Below, in pieces: positions 16,049 through 23,822 of a stretch of 32,362 nucleotides of DNA. The translations under genes and the position numbers were made by a program. The DNA is from CAYVQB01 sp964453985 (GTDB lineage Bacteria > Babelota > Babeliae > Babelales > UASB340). The DNA is taken from NCBI GenBank assembly GCA_964453985.1, contig CAYVQB010000010.1, positions 1 to 32,362 on the forward strand, in the 5' to 3' direction. The notes beneath the pieces were generated by a model, which worked only from the letters and a program-made list of their open reading frames with translations, was not told the origin of the DNA and made no database searches. The first letter of the stretch is position 1; each line of letters opens with the position of its first letter.

Positions 16049-17264
16049 TGTAAATATAATTCTTGGCGCAGGCCTTTTTATAAATCCAAAACCATTAACA
16101 CAATTTGCTGGCCCCTTCGGGTTTGTAAGTTATATTTTGGCCGCGATAATTATTTTACCCATAGTATTAATTATCGCAAAACTTGCAACCAAAAGTCAGG
16201 AACCCGGAGGCCTTTATGTTTATAGTAAAAATTATATCAATCCAACAGTAGGGTTTATAAGTGCATGGAGTTATTTTTTAGGAAAAACAAGTTCTGCTGC
16301 ACTACTCGCTCATATCTTCGTATCTTTTTTTCAAAGAAATATAATTTTTTTACAAAGTATACCAACAATAATTTTAGATATATTGTTAATATTTTTCTTA
16401 GTTTTTATAAATATAATTGGCGTTAAAATTGGCAGCAAAATACAATACTTTTTCACACTCTTTAAGCTTGTACCATTTCTTTTCGTTTTAATTGTAGGCT
16501 TTTATTTTTTTGAACCCAATTTTTTTGCAACACCTATTACAGCATACCCAGACTTCTTTTCAGCCTTGCCTATATCTATTTTTGTTTTCTTGAGCTTTGA
16601 GATGATCTGTTCAATTGGCCACCTTATTAAAGACCCAGAAAGAAATATAAAAAGAGCAATAATATTTTCTTTTGTTATTGTCGCGTCTGCTGCCACATTA
16701 TTTCAACTAGCTATATTTGGATCTCTTGGGTCAGTACTAAAAACCTTTACTGAACCTGTTGCAAGTTTAGCATCACTGAATTTCCCTAATTATTCTATCT
16801 TACCCATATTATTAAACACATTTGTCTTTGGTTCTATTATTAGTGGATCATTTGGGTCACTTACTGCTAACTGCTGGAATCTTTATGCAATATCTAAAGA
16901 TAGACATTTACCTATAAATAAATTGTTAACAAAAGTTAATAAAAATAATATCCCTTGGGTCGCTCTTATAATTGAAGGGCTTATTGCCTGTTTATTATTG
17001 GCTATAACAAAGAACCAGGTTCCATTACAAAATATGACAGTCTTTGGTATTGGCATTGCATATCTTTGCAGCTCATTTGCAGCATTTAAAATTTCAAAAA
17101 ATCGTATGATTTCACAAGTTTTGCCGCTTTTGGCAATCTTAGGCAGTTTCTACATTATCTGGCTATGTTCAAATAATCTGTTTACTTATGGTATTTCACT
17201 ACCATTTTTAATAATATTTTTAACAGGAATTTTGTTGAAAATATGGCAAAAAGTTAGGCCTTAA
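16002..17264 (+). CDS. APC-superfamily amino acid permease
   Basis: A 420-residue inner-membrane protein with about 12 hydrophobic segments. The first segment carries IILGAGLFINP (19-29), the glycine-rich unwound helix typical of APC transporters, where substrate is bound. EPGGLYVY and GFISAWSYFLG after the second segment also fit the family. Substrate cannot be inferred; amino acids or polyamines are usual, and uptake of host amino acids would suit a host-dependent cell. The start at 16002 is preceded by GGAGAAAG. It lies 47 bases inside mnmG, an unusually long overlap, but the conserved first helix begins only about ten residues later and supports this start. No strong terminator follows. 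Confidence 0.85.
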   Translation: MKSKNQINLLTAILINVNIILGAGLFINPKPLTQFAGPFGFVSYILAAIIILPIVLIIAKLATKSQEPGGLYVYSKNYINPTVGFISAWSYFLGKTSSAALLAHIFVSFFQRNIIFLQSIPTIILDILLIFFLVFINIIGVKIGSKIQYFFTLFKLVPFLFVLIVGFYFFEPNFFATPITAYPDFFSALPISIFVFLSFEMICSIGHLIKDPERNIKRAIIFSFVIVASAATLFQLAIFGSLGSVLKTFTEPVASLASLNFPNYSILPILLNTFVFGSIISGSFGSLTANCWNLYAISKDRHLPINKLLTKVNKNNIPWVALIIEGLIACLLLAITKNQVPLQNMTVFGIGIAYLCSSFAAFKISKNRMISQVLPLLAILGSFYIIWLCSNNLFTYGISLPFLIIFLTGILLKIWQKVRP

Positions 17265-17318
17265 CCCCAAAATTCAACAATTTTAGCCCCTTTTTCACGT
17301 AATTCCAATATTTACTAT

Positions 17319-17347
17319 TTGACCATTTTTATTATTTATAATATAAT
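17319..17347 (+). promoter_or_regulatory. Promoter of the WD40-like repeat gene
   Basis: TTGACC (17319-17324), exactly 17 bp, TATAAT (17342-17347): near-perfect sigma-70 consensus, ending 43 bases before the ATG at 17391. GTGAGG precedes the start codon. Confidence 0.75.
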
Positions 17348-17390
17348 AATTGATAGTTAGTAAAAATATTATAAATAATGTGAGGTTATT

Positions 17391-19751
17391 ATGAAACATT
17401 TATTAAAAGATTTTACAAAGCTTATTTTAGCTACAATATTGGCAACAAGTTTTATTGCTAATACTGTAAATGCTATAGAGATAAAAACTAAAGACACAAG
17501 TTTTGAGCTTGATGATCAAGCCGCTCTTTTAAGTACAGTTATTGCACCTAAAATACAAAACCCTAATTGGACAAAATCAGAAGAAACCCCTTCTTTTGAC
17601 TTATCTTACAATGATCCCGAGGTCGTAAGACTTACTAGTTTCCTACTCGAAAAAGCTTGCCAAGAATACGAGAAATTAACAGGTCTAACTCTAGAAAAAT
17701 TTAAAAATCAGTTAATGGAACAAGAAAAAAACAAACATATTGAAAAAATAAAAAATCAATACAAACAAAAGATAGACAGCCTCGAAAAGTCAATAAGGGA
17801 AGAAACTTCATCAAGCACATCAGAACTCGCAATAAACAATTCATTGGTTATGCGACTTACACAAACAAAACTAAAGGATCTCTCAAATCAACTTGATAAT
17901 CTACGAACTGAACAAGACAATATTATTAAAAATATAAAGATAAACCTTGAAAAAATCGAAGAACAAAGCAAAACTGAATTTATTCAAAATTTACGTCAAA
18001 ACAAAACCGTTTTTGATAAAGTTGTTGAAAATCTACAAAACAACCTACAAGAAAACTCCCCTTGCAAATGCTTGGTGGATCCTGAAACCTGCAAAATCAA
18101 TCCCAACTTCATAAAGATATGCAAAATTTATGAAGTCGCGCACTTTTTAATGTTTGACGAATTAACACAAGCTGCTCGTAATATTATTGAATACAGTATT
18201 ATGCATACTGATTCTGCAAACTTAAATGTCGCATTGCAACAGAATTTAGATTTCATTCCAGAACATATTCAATATATTATTTCAAAATTCGTGATGGACA
18301 AAAATAAAATATTTTATCCAGAAATAATATCGAATTATCCTATAAAAGAACTGAACGGGGCGGAAAAAGCATATTTTTCTTTTAATGATAAACTCATATT
18401 GATTATTCCAGATGTATTCAGCAGTAGGACCGCCCAATTATTAGATATACACGGCAACCTTATCAAATCTTTAAATCACGACAACCATATTCTCCATGGA
18501 GCCTTTTCTTACGATAATAAACTTATACTAACTACCTCAACTGACCACACCGCTAAATTGTGGGATATCAACGGAAANNNNNNNNNNNNNNNNNNNNNNN
18601 NNNNNNNNNNNNNNNNNNNNNNNNNNNNNNNNNNNNNNNNNNNNNNNNNNNNNNNNNNNNNNNNNNNNNNNNNNNNNCACACCGCTAAATTGTGGGATAT
18701 CAACGGAAATCTAATTACAGCCTTAAACCATAATAAGGTTGAATCCGGAATCTTTTCTTATGATAATAAATTTATACTAACTACCTCAACTGGCCACTCT
18801 GCTAAATTATGGGATATCAATGGCAATTTAATTGCGACTTTAAGCCATAATCATTGGGCTACCTCCGGAACCTTCTCTCATGATAACAAATTTATATTAA
18901 CAAACTCATCCAATCTTACTGCTAACCTATGGGATATCAACGGTAACTTAATCTCAACATTAAATCATAATGATATAATTAAATCCCAAACCTTCTCTTA
19001 CAATAGTAAATTTATTTTAACTACTTCAAACGACCACACTGCCAAATTATGGGATATCAATGGCAATTTAATTGCAACTTTAAACCATGATAATTGGGTT
19101 GAATCTGGAGCCTTTTCTTACGATAATAAATTTATACTAACTACCTCAACTGATCACACCGCTAAATTGTGGGATATCAACGGAAATCTAATCAAAATAC
19201 TACCCCATAATGATAGTGCCTCACACGGAATCTTCTCTTATAATAATAAATTTATCTTAACCATCTCGAACAACGATTTTCTTGCCAAATTATGGGATAT
19301 CAATGGAAACCTTCTTAAAACATTACGCCATAATCATTGGGTTACCGGAAATTTTTCTCATAATAATAAATCTATCTTAACTACCACAACAAAAAATGCT
19401 GCTAAATTGTGGAACACTTACACTTCTTACTTACTTTCCCCAAAATACATGAATGGCGAGTTTAGTTTTCAAAAACTAATTTTCATGTTATTAGCTTTAA
19501 AAGAAAAAGATAACGTTTCAATTCCTAAGCAATTTTTTGAAAGCATCCTTGATGAACATATTCGCGAATTCTTAGTTAATAATTATCATATTCAAATCAG
19601 AGAAGATGACGAACAACAAGGCTCTGAATTAGGCAAGCATGCTCACGCCAATGATCACGAAGAAAGAAGAACTCGTCCAAGAGCGAGTGACTATGACGAT
19701 GATGAAGATTATGACGAAGATGACGATGCTCGAATGCAATTAGATAAATAA
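17391..19751 (+). CDS. Secreted coiled-coil and WD40-like repeat protein, interrupted by an assembly gap
   Basis: Given as 786 residues, but 100 N bases (18578-18677) fall inside, so true length is unknown. Residues 1-28 are a signal peptide ending VNA. Residues about 85-215 are a charged, heptad-rich probable coiled coil. From about 345 to 675 are WD40-type blades of about 40 residues with the core AKLWDINGNLI, then L.H, then FSYDNKFILTTS. A tail of about 110 residues ends in an acidic stretch (YDDDEDYDEDDDAR). It is probably a beta-propeller scaffold for protein binding outside the cytoplasm; a host-directed role is inference. It has its own promoter and terminator, so is monocistronic. Several blades are nearly identical in DNA, indicating recent duplication or gene conversion. 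Confidence 0.85.
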   Translation: MKHLLKDFTKLILATILATSFIANTVNAIEIKTKDTSFELDDQAALLSTVIAPKIQNPNWTKSEETPSFDLSYNDPEVVRLTSFLLEKACQEYEKLTGLTLEKFKNQLMEQEKNKHIEKIKNQYKQKIDSLEKSIREETSSSTSELAINNSLVMRLTQTKLKDLSNQLDNLRTEQDNIIKNIKINLEKIEEQSKTEFIQNLRQNKTVFDKVVENLQNNLQENSPCKCLVDPETCKINPNFIKICKIYEVAHFLMFDELTQAARNIIEYSIMHTDSANLNVALQQNLDFIPEHIQYIISKFVMDKNKIFYPEIISNYPIKELNGAEKAYFSFNDKLILIIPDVFSSRTAQLLDIHGNLIKSLNHDNHILHGAFSYDNKLILTTSTDHTAKLWDINGXXXXXXXXXXXXXXXXXXXXXXXXXXXXXXXXXXHTAKLWDINGNLITALNHNKVESGIFSYDNKFILTTSTGHSAKLWDINGNLIATLSHNHWATSGTFSHDNKFILTNSSNLTANLWDINGNLISTLNHNDIIKSQTFSYNSKFILTTSNDHTAKLWDINGNLIATLNHDNWVESGAFSYDNKFILTTSTDHTAKLWDINGNLIKILPHNDSASHGIFSYNNKFILTISNNDFLAKLWDINGNLLKTLRHNHWVTGNFSHNNKSILTTTTKNAAKLWNTYTSYLLSPKYMNGEFSFQKLIFMLLALKEKDNVSIPKQFFESILDEHIREFLVNNYHIQIREDDEQQGSELGKHAHANDHEERRTRPRASDYDDDEDYDEDDDARMQLDK
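18426..19418 (+). repeat. Tandem ~120-bp repeats encoding WD40-like blades
   Basis: Seven to eight visible units of about 40 codons, each with the core AKLWDINGN. The stretch from about 18499 and the one from about 19110 are almost identical over 75 bases (differences only at a few third positions). The 32-base core starting CACACCGCTAAATTG occurs at 18546, 18678 and 19156. Copy number is uncertain because of the N gap. Confidence 0.85.
18578..18677. other. Assembly gap (100 N)
   Basis: Exactly 100 N, a conventional placeholder for a gap of unknown size. The 32 bases before it (18546-18577) and after it (18678-18709) are identical, so the assembler broke inside a repeat. The frame continues across it only by the chosen N count. 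Confidence 0.98.
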
Positions 19752-19766
19752 AAAATAATTTATATA

Positions 19767-19809
19767 AATAACCCCCGTATAAGATAAATTCTGGCGGGGG
19801 TTATTTTTT
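19767..19809 (+). terminator. Rho-independent terminator of the WD40-like gene
   Basis: An 11-bp perfect stem (AATAACCCCCG at 19767-19777 with CGGGGGTTATT at 19795-19805), a 17-base loop, then a T run. It lies 16 bases after the stop codon. Confidence 0.88.
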
Positions 19810-19838
19810 GTAGTTATACTAACAACAATATCTATAAT
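19808..19838 (+). promoter_or_regulatory. Promoter candidate for the membrane protein / rnpB region
   Basis: A perfect TATAAT (19833-19838) lies 22 bases before the ATG at 19861; TTGTAG (19808-19813) is the best -35 but the spacer is 19 bp. The -35 overlaps the T run of the previous terminator. Confidence 0.37.
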
Positions 19839-19860
19839 TTTAGCAAAAGAGAAAGAGAGT

Positions 19861-20316
19861 ATGCTCTGGGCAATATCTTTTTTTATATTAGACTACCTAA
19901 GTTTTTCACTATTTAATGGATGGTTTATATATTCACTTTTAAGCTACTTTATTATAAAACAGTTTCAGGCAAAAAACTTTAAAGACAAGGCTGTATTAGC
20001 TTCTATTTTTCTTATACTAATTCAAGATAGTTTTATAAACGGGAGATTTGGGATATCACTTGTATATATTATCCCAATAATAATCCTAGCCTATATACTA
20101 AATAAGCTAATAATTTCAGAATCAATAAAGATCTTTTATTTTTTATTTCTAGTAATAGCCATAATTTTAGATCAATTTATCATAAAAACCCTGATTTTAA
20201 GCCAAAATATCACATTGAATTCGACTCTTTTTAAAATATCCATTAATCTAATAGTAGAAATTTTTATCTTTTTGGGTATACGGGGCAATCGCTCTTTACT
20301 AGCCATTGGCAAATAA
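19861..20316 (+). CDS. Polytopic membrane protein, possibly MreD-like
   Basis: A 151-residue, very hydrophobic protein with four to five predicted membrane helices. The stretch ILIQDSFINGRFGISLVYII (acidic residue, then G..G before a helix) recalls the conserved central motif of MreD, the membrane partner of the MreB/MreC cell-shape system. The size also fits (MreD about 160), but no mreB or mreC is in the window, so the label is tentative. The start has a purine-rich GAGAAAGAGAG ahead of it. The last 43 bases lie inside the RNase P RNA gene: the final codons and stop are read from the first bases of rnpB. The C-terminal tail (RGNRSLLAIGK) may therefore be shaped by RNA constraints rather than protein function. 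Confidence 0.6.
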   Translation: MLWAISFFILDYLSFSLFNGWFIYSLLSYFIIKQFQAKNFKDKAVLASIFLILIQDSFINGRFGISLVYIIPIIILAYILNKLIISESIKIFYFLFLVIAIILDQFIIKTLILSQNITLNSTLFKISINLIVEIFIFLGIRGNRSLLAIGK

Positions 20317-20637
20317 AGAGAGGAAAGTCCGGACTCCAAACAGGAAAGGTGCCTGCCGAGAATAATTTTTTATTCAAGTCAGGGAGGTGAAAGCCTACGG
20401 AAAGTGCCACAGAAAATAAACCGCCTAACCGTTAAAAAGTTAGGTAAGGGTGAAAACGTGCGGTAAGAGCGCACGCTCAAATATAGCAATATATTTGTGG
20501 GAAAACCCCACCTGGAGCAAAACAAAATTAGCAAACAGAGCTTCCTGTTCTTAACGTTTGCGGGTATGTTGCAAAGATAGATGGTTGCCATTTTAATTGA
20601 AAGATTAAAATACAGAATCCGGCTTACAAGTATGCCC
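20274..20637 (+). ncRNA. rnpB: RNase P RNA (bacterial type A)
   Basis: The catalytic RNA that trims 5' leaders from pre-tRNAs. The universal 5' block GAGGAAAGTCCGGACTCC begins near 20319 and the matching 3' block ACAGAATCCGGCTTAC near 20612; together these form P4. Internal conserved segments are GAAAGTGCCACAGAAA and GGTGAAAACGTGCGGTAAGAGCGCAC. Ends are set by the P1 helix: GGGTATAC (20274-20281) pairs with GTATGCCC (20630-20637). Length is about 364 nt. It overlaps the upstream membrane-protein gene by 43 bases, and the PASTA gene starts 17 bases after it with no terminator between, so the 3' end is probably made by processing of a longer transcript. Confidence 0.95.
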
Positions 20638-20654
20638 TAAAAAGGATAAAAATT

Positions 20655-21353
20655 GTGAAAATATCTAAATTTTTATGGATTTTCCCGTTTTTCAGCTTTA
20701 TTCTTGGTTATTATATTTTGCACTGTTTTCTGCAAAAAAAAGACCTTTATACTCCAAACATCATAGGAAAGAGCCTACAAGCAAGTATGAACGCTTTGTC
20801 TGCCGAGAGTCTCAGCGTTAGGTTATTACGCCAACAAGAAGATCCTGATCTCCCTGAGGGCATCATTCTAGATCAACTTCCAAGGCCAAATCAAAAAATC
20901 AAGACTAACCAGCATGTTTTTGTCACAATCTCCAAAAAGCCAAAGCCCGTGTTAACGCCAGACTTTATAGGACAAAATCAAAAAACCATAACAACAAGTG
21001 CTACAAAAATGGGATTATATACAAAGATATTCTGGCTAAAAAGTAACTATCCAATAAATACCTGCATAGCTCAAAGTCCTGATCCGGGATCACATTTTGT
21101 ATCAGGAAAACTTATAACATATTTATCTAGCGGAAATCAGACGATGTATGTGGTTCCAAGCCTAAAAAATTTTCCAATATTAAAGTTAAAAGAATTATGT
21201 AATAAAGAAAATATAAAATTAGATATTTTCCATGATAAAAAAATAGAAGATGATCATAATTGTCAGGACTGTAAAGTTGTTGATCAAAAACCCATGCCTG
21301 GCTCAATTATTGATATGAGTAAGAAATTATATATGCAGGTCACTGTAGTTTAA
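20655..21353 (+). CDS. Membrane-anchored PASTA-domain protein
   Basis: A 232-residue protein with one N-terminal membrane helix (about residues 6-27) and three PASTA repeats outside: about 33-94 (TPNIIGKSL, ILDQLPRPNQKI), 99-163 (TPDFIGQNQK, IAQSPDPGSHF) and 167-232 (VPSLKNFPI, VVDQKPMPGSII). PASTA domains bind peptidoglycan fragments or beta-lactams and are usually fused to Ser/Thr kinases or penicillin-binding proteins; here no kinase or transpeptidase is attached. It may sense or bind the cell wall. The start is GTG at 20655, preceded by AAAGGATA; there is no in-frame ATG ahead of the membrane helix. It follows rnpB by 17 bases and converges on the H1-like gene, with a hairpin between. Confidence 0.85.
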   Translation: MKISKFLWIFPFFSFILGYYILHCFLQKKDLYTPNIIGKSLQASMNALSAESLSVRLLRQQEDPDLPEGIILDQLPRPNQKIKTNQHVFVTISKKPKPVLTPDFIGQNQKTITTSATKMGLYTKIFWLKSNYPINTCIAQSPDPGSHFVSGKLITYLSSGNQTMYVVPSLKNFPILKLKELCNKENIKLDIFHDKKIEDDHNCQDCKVVDQKPMPGSIIDMSKKLYMQVTVV

Positions 21354-21371
21354 AATTTAGATCAAAAGAAA

Positions 21372-21405
21372 ACCCGAACAAAAACCTCAAGATCTTTGTC
21401 CGGGT
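21372..21405. terminator. Hairpin between convergent PASTA and H1-like genes
   Basis: ACCCGAACAAA (21372-21382) pairs with TTTGTCCGGGT (21395-21405), with one mismatch in 11 positions. The minus-strand continuation is T-rich (TTTTCTTTTG), so it best serves the H1-like gene; on the plus strand the tail is A-rich. Confidence 0.6.
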
Positions 21406-21427
21406 AAAAAAGATTTTATAAAAAGCT

Positions 21428-21952
21428 TTAAGCTTTTTTTCTTGCTGCTTTCATTCTTGCTTTTGCTCCTTTTCTTGGAGCTGCTTTCTTTTTTGCTACT
21501 TTTTTTTTAGCTACCTTTTTTTTAGCTACCTTTTTTTTAGCTACCTTTTTTTTAGCTACTTTCTTTTTAGCTACTTTCTTTTTAGCTACCTTTTTCTTAG
21601 CTACCTTTTTCTTAGCTACCTTTTTCTTAGCTACCTTTTTTTTAGCTACTTTCTTAACTACTTTTTTCTTTGGAGCAGCTTTTTTCTTAGCTACCTTCTT
21701 AGCTGTAGCCTTTTTCTTTGGAGCAGCTTTTTTCTTAGCTACTTTTTTTGGGGCAGCTTTTTTCTTAGCTACCTTCTTAACTGTAGCCTTTTTCTTTGGG
21801 GCAGCTTTTTTCTTAGCTACTTTTTTCTTTGGAGCAGCTTTCTTAACTACCTTCTTTGGTGTAGCTTTTTTAACTACCTTCTTTGGGGCAGCCTTTTTCT
21901 TAGCTACTTTTTTTGGGGCAGCCTTCTTAACTACCTTTTTCTTTATAGCCAT
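21428..21952 (-). CDS. Histone H1-like Lys/Ala-rich DNA-binding protein
   Basis: A 174-residue protein composed almost entirely of Lys, Ala, Val and Pro. The first half mixes AAPKK and KVAKK modules, then about 11 tandem KVAKK pentapeptides follow, and the end is AAPRKGAKARMKAARKKA. Such proteins resemble the C-terminal tail of eukaryotic histone H1 and the chlamydial Hc1/Hc2 proteins, and bind DNA by charge, compacting the nucleoid. It has no globular domain. Low complexity prevents a family assignment by homology. GGAGAAAGACC lies before the ATG. The gene has its own promoter (22032-22062) with a leader of about 70 nt. The underlying 15-base repeats are prone to slippage, so length may vary between strains or be misassembled. 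Confidence 0.82.
   Translation of the reverse strand: MAIKKKVVKKAAPKKVAKKKAAPKKVVKKATPKKVVKKAAPKKKVAKKKAAPKKKATVKKVAKKKAAPKKVAKKKAAPKKKATAKKVAKKKAAPKKKVVKKVAKKKVAKKKVAKKKVAKKKVAKKKVAKKKVAKKKVAKKKVAKKKVAKKKVAKKKAAPRKGAKARMKAARKKA
21480..21655 (-). repeat. 15-bp tandem repeat encoding KVAKK
   Basis: About 11 copies of a 15-base unit with core AGCTAC on the plus strand. Copies differ mostly at synonymous positions (AAA/AAG, GTA/GTT), showing selection on the peptide rather than very recent expansion. Confidence 0.85.
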
Positions 21953-22031
21953 GGTCTTTCTCCTTTTTTTACTTACTCACGTAAAGAGCACAACACACTA
22001 AACTAAAACTCTCTTCTCATTTTCTAATTTA

Positions 22032-22062
22032 ATTATAGCCAATAAAATACCCCATTTGTCAA
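22032..22062 (-). promoter_or_regulatory. Promoter of the H1-like gene
   Basis: Minus strand: perfect TTGACA (22057-22062) and perfect TATAAT (22032-22037), separated by 19 bp, longer than the usual 17. Both hexamers are consensus and the position fits the H1-like gene. Confidence 0.6.
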
Positions 22063-22124
22063 ATATAATTAAGCAAAAGCCATAATATTTTTTGAAATTC
22101 ATAAAATATACAGTAAAAAAAACT

Positions 22125-23156
22125 CTAATCTTTAATAATATTTAACTGCTTAAGATTGTCGCAAATCGCCTTCCTACACTGGCATGGCACATAAGTTAAA
22201 GTTCTTGCATGTCTTCCAATATCAGAGGTAATTGTGAAGGTTTCTGATTTTGCACTCTCTACAACCTTTTTCGCTTCGCTTAGGGTAGCAAATGGGTCTT
22301 TTGTGTAATGTAAAAACAGACAAGGCATGTTTATTTGTTTTATCATCTCGACAGGTCGTAAGTCAAACAATGATCCATTCAATATAAAATTAAGATAGGT
22401 AGGAGCCAATGATGCTAGAAGTTTTATCAATATTTTCCTATACCATCGGTCTTCTGCTAAAATTGCACGATCGAATTGATTTTTAAATTCTTCAAAAATA
22501 CTGTCTAAAATTAAAGCGTCCACAACTGTATCACCATTTTGTTGGGCCTGTAAGGTTGCGTACATCGCCATTGCTGCTCCAGCACAAAAACCCATAAGCA
22601 CTATAGGTTTATCGTTATCCTTTTTAACATGATCTACAACAGCCTGAATATCTGGATAAGCATTCAAACCAAAGTCTCCAGGTAACCATTTACCATTCTT
22701 ACCATCACTAGAACCAAAACTTCGCCAATCAAAAGAATAAGTATTAAAAGTTTTTGAATCCTTATCGTCACTATGAGAAAACAAAAAGGCTAAGTTTGCA
22801 GCCCATTCTTTTGTTGGTGTTTGATCGTGAAAATATCCTGGCACAAAAATTATATTGCAACAAGCTTTTGAATTTTTCAAAGAAAAAGCAGATATCCTAA
22901 AGCCATCCTTCGTTAAGACTATCATTTCTTGCGCACCATATTCTCTAATAAATTTGTTGAAAACTTTTTTTTTAGATTTACCCATAGAACGATCAGGCTC
23001 ATAAAATAATTGCTTTAATTCTTCCCTTTTTTTTATATCCTCAGGTAATTGTTCCGTAATATGTACAGTATTATTAACTTTGTTTTCTGTATTTGCATAA
23101 GATGATACAAAATTTATACTTGTTGCTACTAAAAATATAACTAAAAATCTTTGCAT
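22125..23156 (-). CDS. Exported alpha/beta-hydrolase with a cysteine nucleophile elbow
   Basis: A 343-residue protein with a signal peptide (about residues 1-21, ending SSYA) and an alpha/beta-hydrolase domain. FVPGYFHDQ (104-112) is the oxyanion-hole strand; YSFDWRSFGSSDG (140-152) follows; the nucleophile elbow is GFCAG (189-193) with Cys191 in place of the common serine; HYTKDPFA gives Asp287 and GRHARTL gives His317. A Cys-His-Asp triad is known in dienelactone hydrolases, so it is probably active, but the substrate is unknown. CGGAG precedes the ATG. Only 29 bases separate it from the divergent acyltransferase gene, so their promoters must overlap. Downstream lies the H1-like gene on the same strand with its own promoter. 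Confidence 0.82.
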   Translation of the reverse strand: MQRFLVIFLVATSINFVSSYANTENKVNNTVHITEQLPEDIKKREELKQLFYEPDRSMGKSKKKVFNKFIREYGAQEMIVLTKDGFRISAFSLKNSKACCNIIFVPGYFHDQTPTKEWAANLAFLFSHSDDKDSKTFNTYSFDWRSFGSSDGKNGKWLPGDFGLNAYPDIQAVVDHVKKDNDKPIVLMGFCAGAAMAMYATLQAQQNGDTVVDALILDSIFEEFKNQFDRAILAEDRWYRKILIKLLASLAPTYLNFILNGSLFDLRPVEMIKQINMPCLFLHYTKDPFATLSEAKKVVESAKSETFTITSDIGRHARTLTYVPCQCRKAICDNLKQLNIIKD

Positions 23157-23185
23157 TATAACTCCGAAATAAAAAGGTTTAAAAT

Positions 23186-23809
23186 ATGCCCAAGTCTAGA
23201 ATTCTTAAGAGTTTAGTAAAAAAAATAAAAAACAATACCACATTGAACTATATTATTAAAAATTTAATTTATTTCTATGTCAGATTACTATTTTTAACTT
23301 ATAGACCAGAAATAGAATTCGATCAAAACTTTGAACAACCTTTTCACAAAAACTCTGGGGTATTTTATTTTTGGCATCAAAATATAATTGCCGCTACTTT
23401 CTTTTTTCACAAAATAAAAGGGGTAGGCCACTGTGTTGTCAGCCCAAGTGGTGATGGTAAAATCATAGGATTTATCGCAGAGAAGTTAGGCTTTAAGGTT
23501 CTTTATGGTTCAGCTTATAAACGTTCTGTAAAAATAGTCAGACAAGCATTAGACGTACTTGATACAAATAAAAGGTTATGCATAGTTGGAGATGGATCAC
23601 GAGGCCCAGCATTCCAACTTCAAAGAGGAGTAATCTATTTTGCATCAAAATCAAACTTACCTCTCGTATTTGTTGACTGCAAAGCCAAATGGGCAATGAG
23701 TTTTGATAAAAGCTGGGACAAATTTCAGATACCACTCCCATTTAGTAAAATTTTCATAAAAGTACACCCACCCGTTTTACCATCCAAAGACGCCTACAAA
23801 AATTATTAA
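23186..23809 (+). CDS. DUF374 lysophospholipid acyltransferase-like protein
   Basis: A 207-residue protein of the DUF374 group, related to lipid A and phospholipid acyltransferases. FYFWHQN (60-66) contains the W-H-Q box, SPSGDGKIIG (86-95) and GFKVLYGSAYKRS (102-114) follow, and VGDGSRGPA (134-142) corresponds to the DGPRGP motif. A single N-terminal hydrophobic segment (about 24-40) suggests inner-membrane association. It probably transfers an acyl chain to a lipid A precursor or other membrane lipid; DUF374 proteins lack a settled substrate. It ends 13 bases before priA and is likely cotranscribed with it. The length is similar to other DUF374 members. Confidence 0.85.
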   Translation: MPKSRILKSLVKKIKNNTTLNYIIKNLIYFYVRLLFLTYRPEIEFDQNFEQPFHKNSGVFYFWHQNIIAATFFFHKIKGVGHCVVSPSGDGKIIGFIAEKLGFKVLYGSAYKRSVKIVRQALDVLDTNKRLCIVGDGSRGPAFQLQRGVIYFASKSNLPLVFVDCKAKWAMSFDKSWDKFQIPLPFSKIFIKVHPPVLPSKDAYKNY

Positions 23810-23822
23810 CAAGCAATACAAT

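Noticed and set aside
17265..17300. AAAATT/AATTTT hairpin after the permease
   Set aside because: A six-pair A/T-only stem, separated from the T run; too weak to call a terminator.
18509..18703. Minus-strand open frame across the N gap
   Set aside because: It is antisense to the WD40-like blades and contains the 34-codon N stretch; it exists only because repeats lack stops in that frame.
21480..21655. Possible CRISPR-like array
   Set aside because: The 15-base periodic units have no spacers and encode KVAKK in frame; it is a coding tandem repeat.
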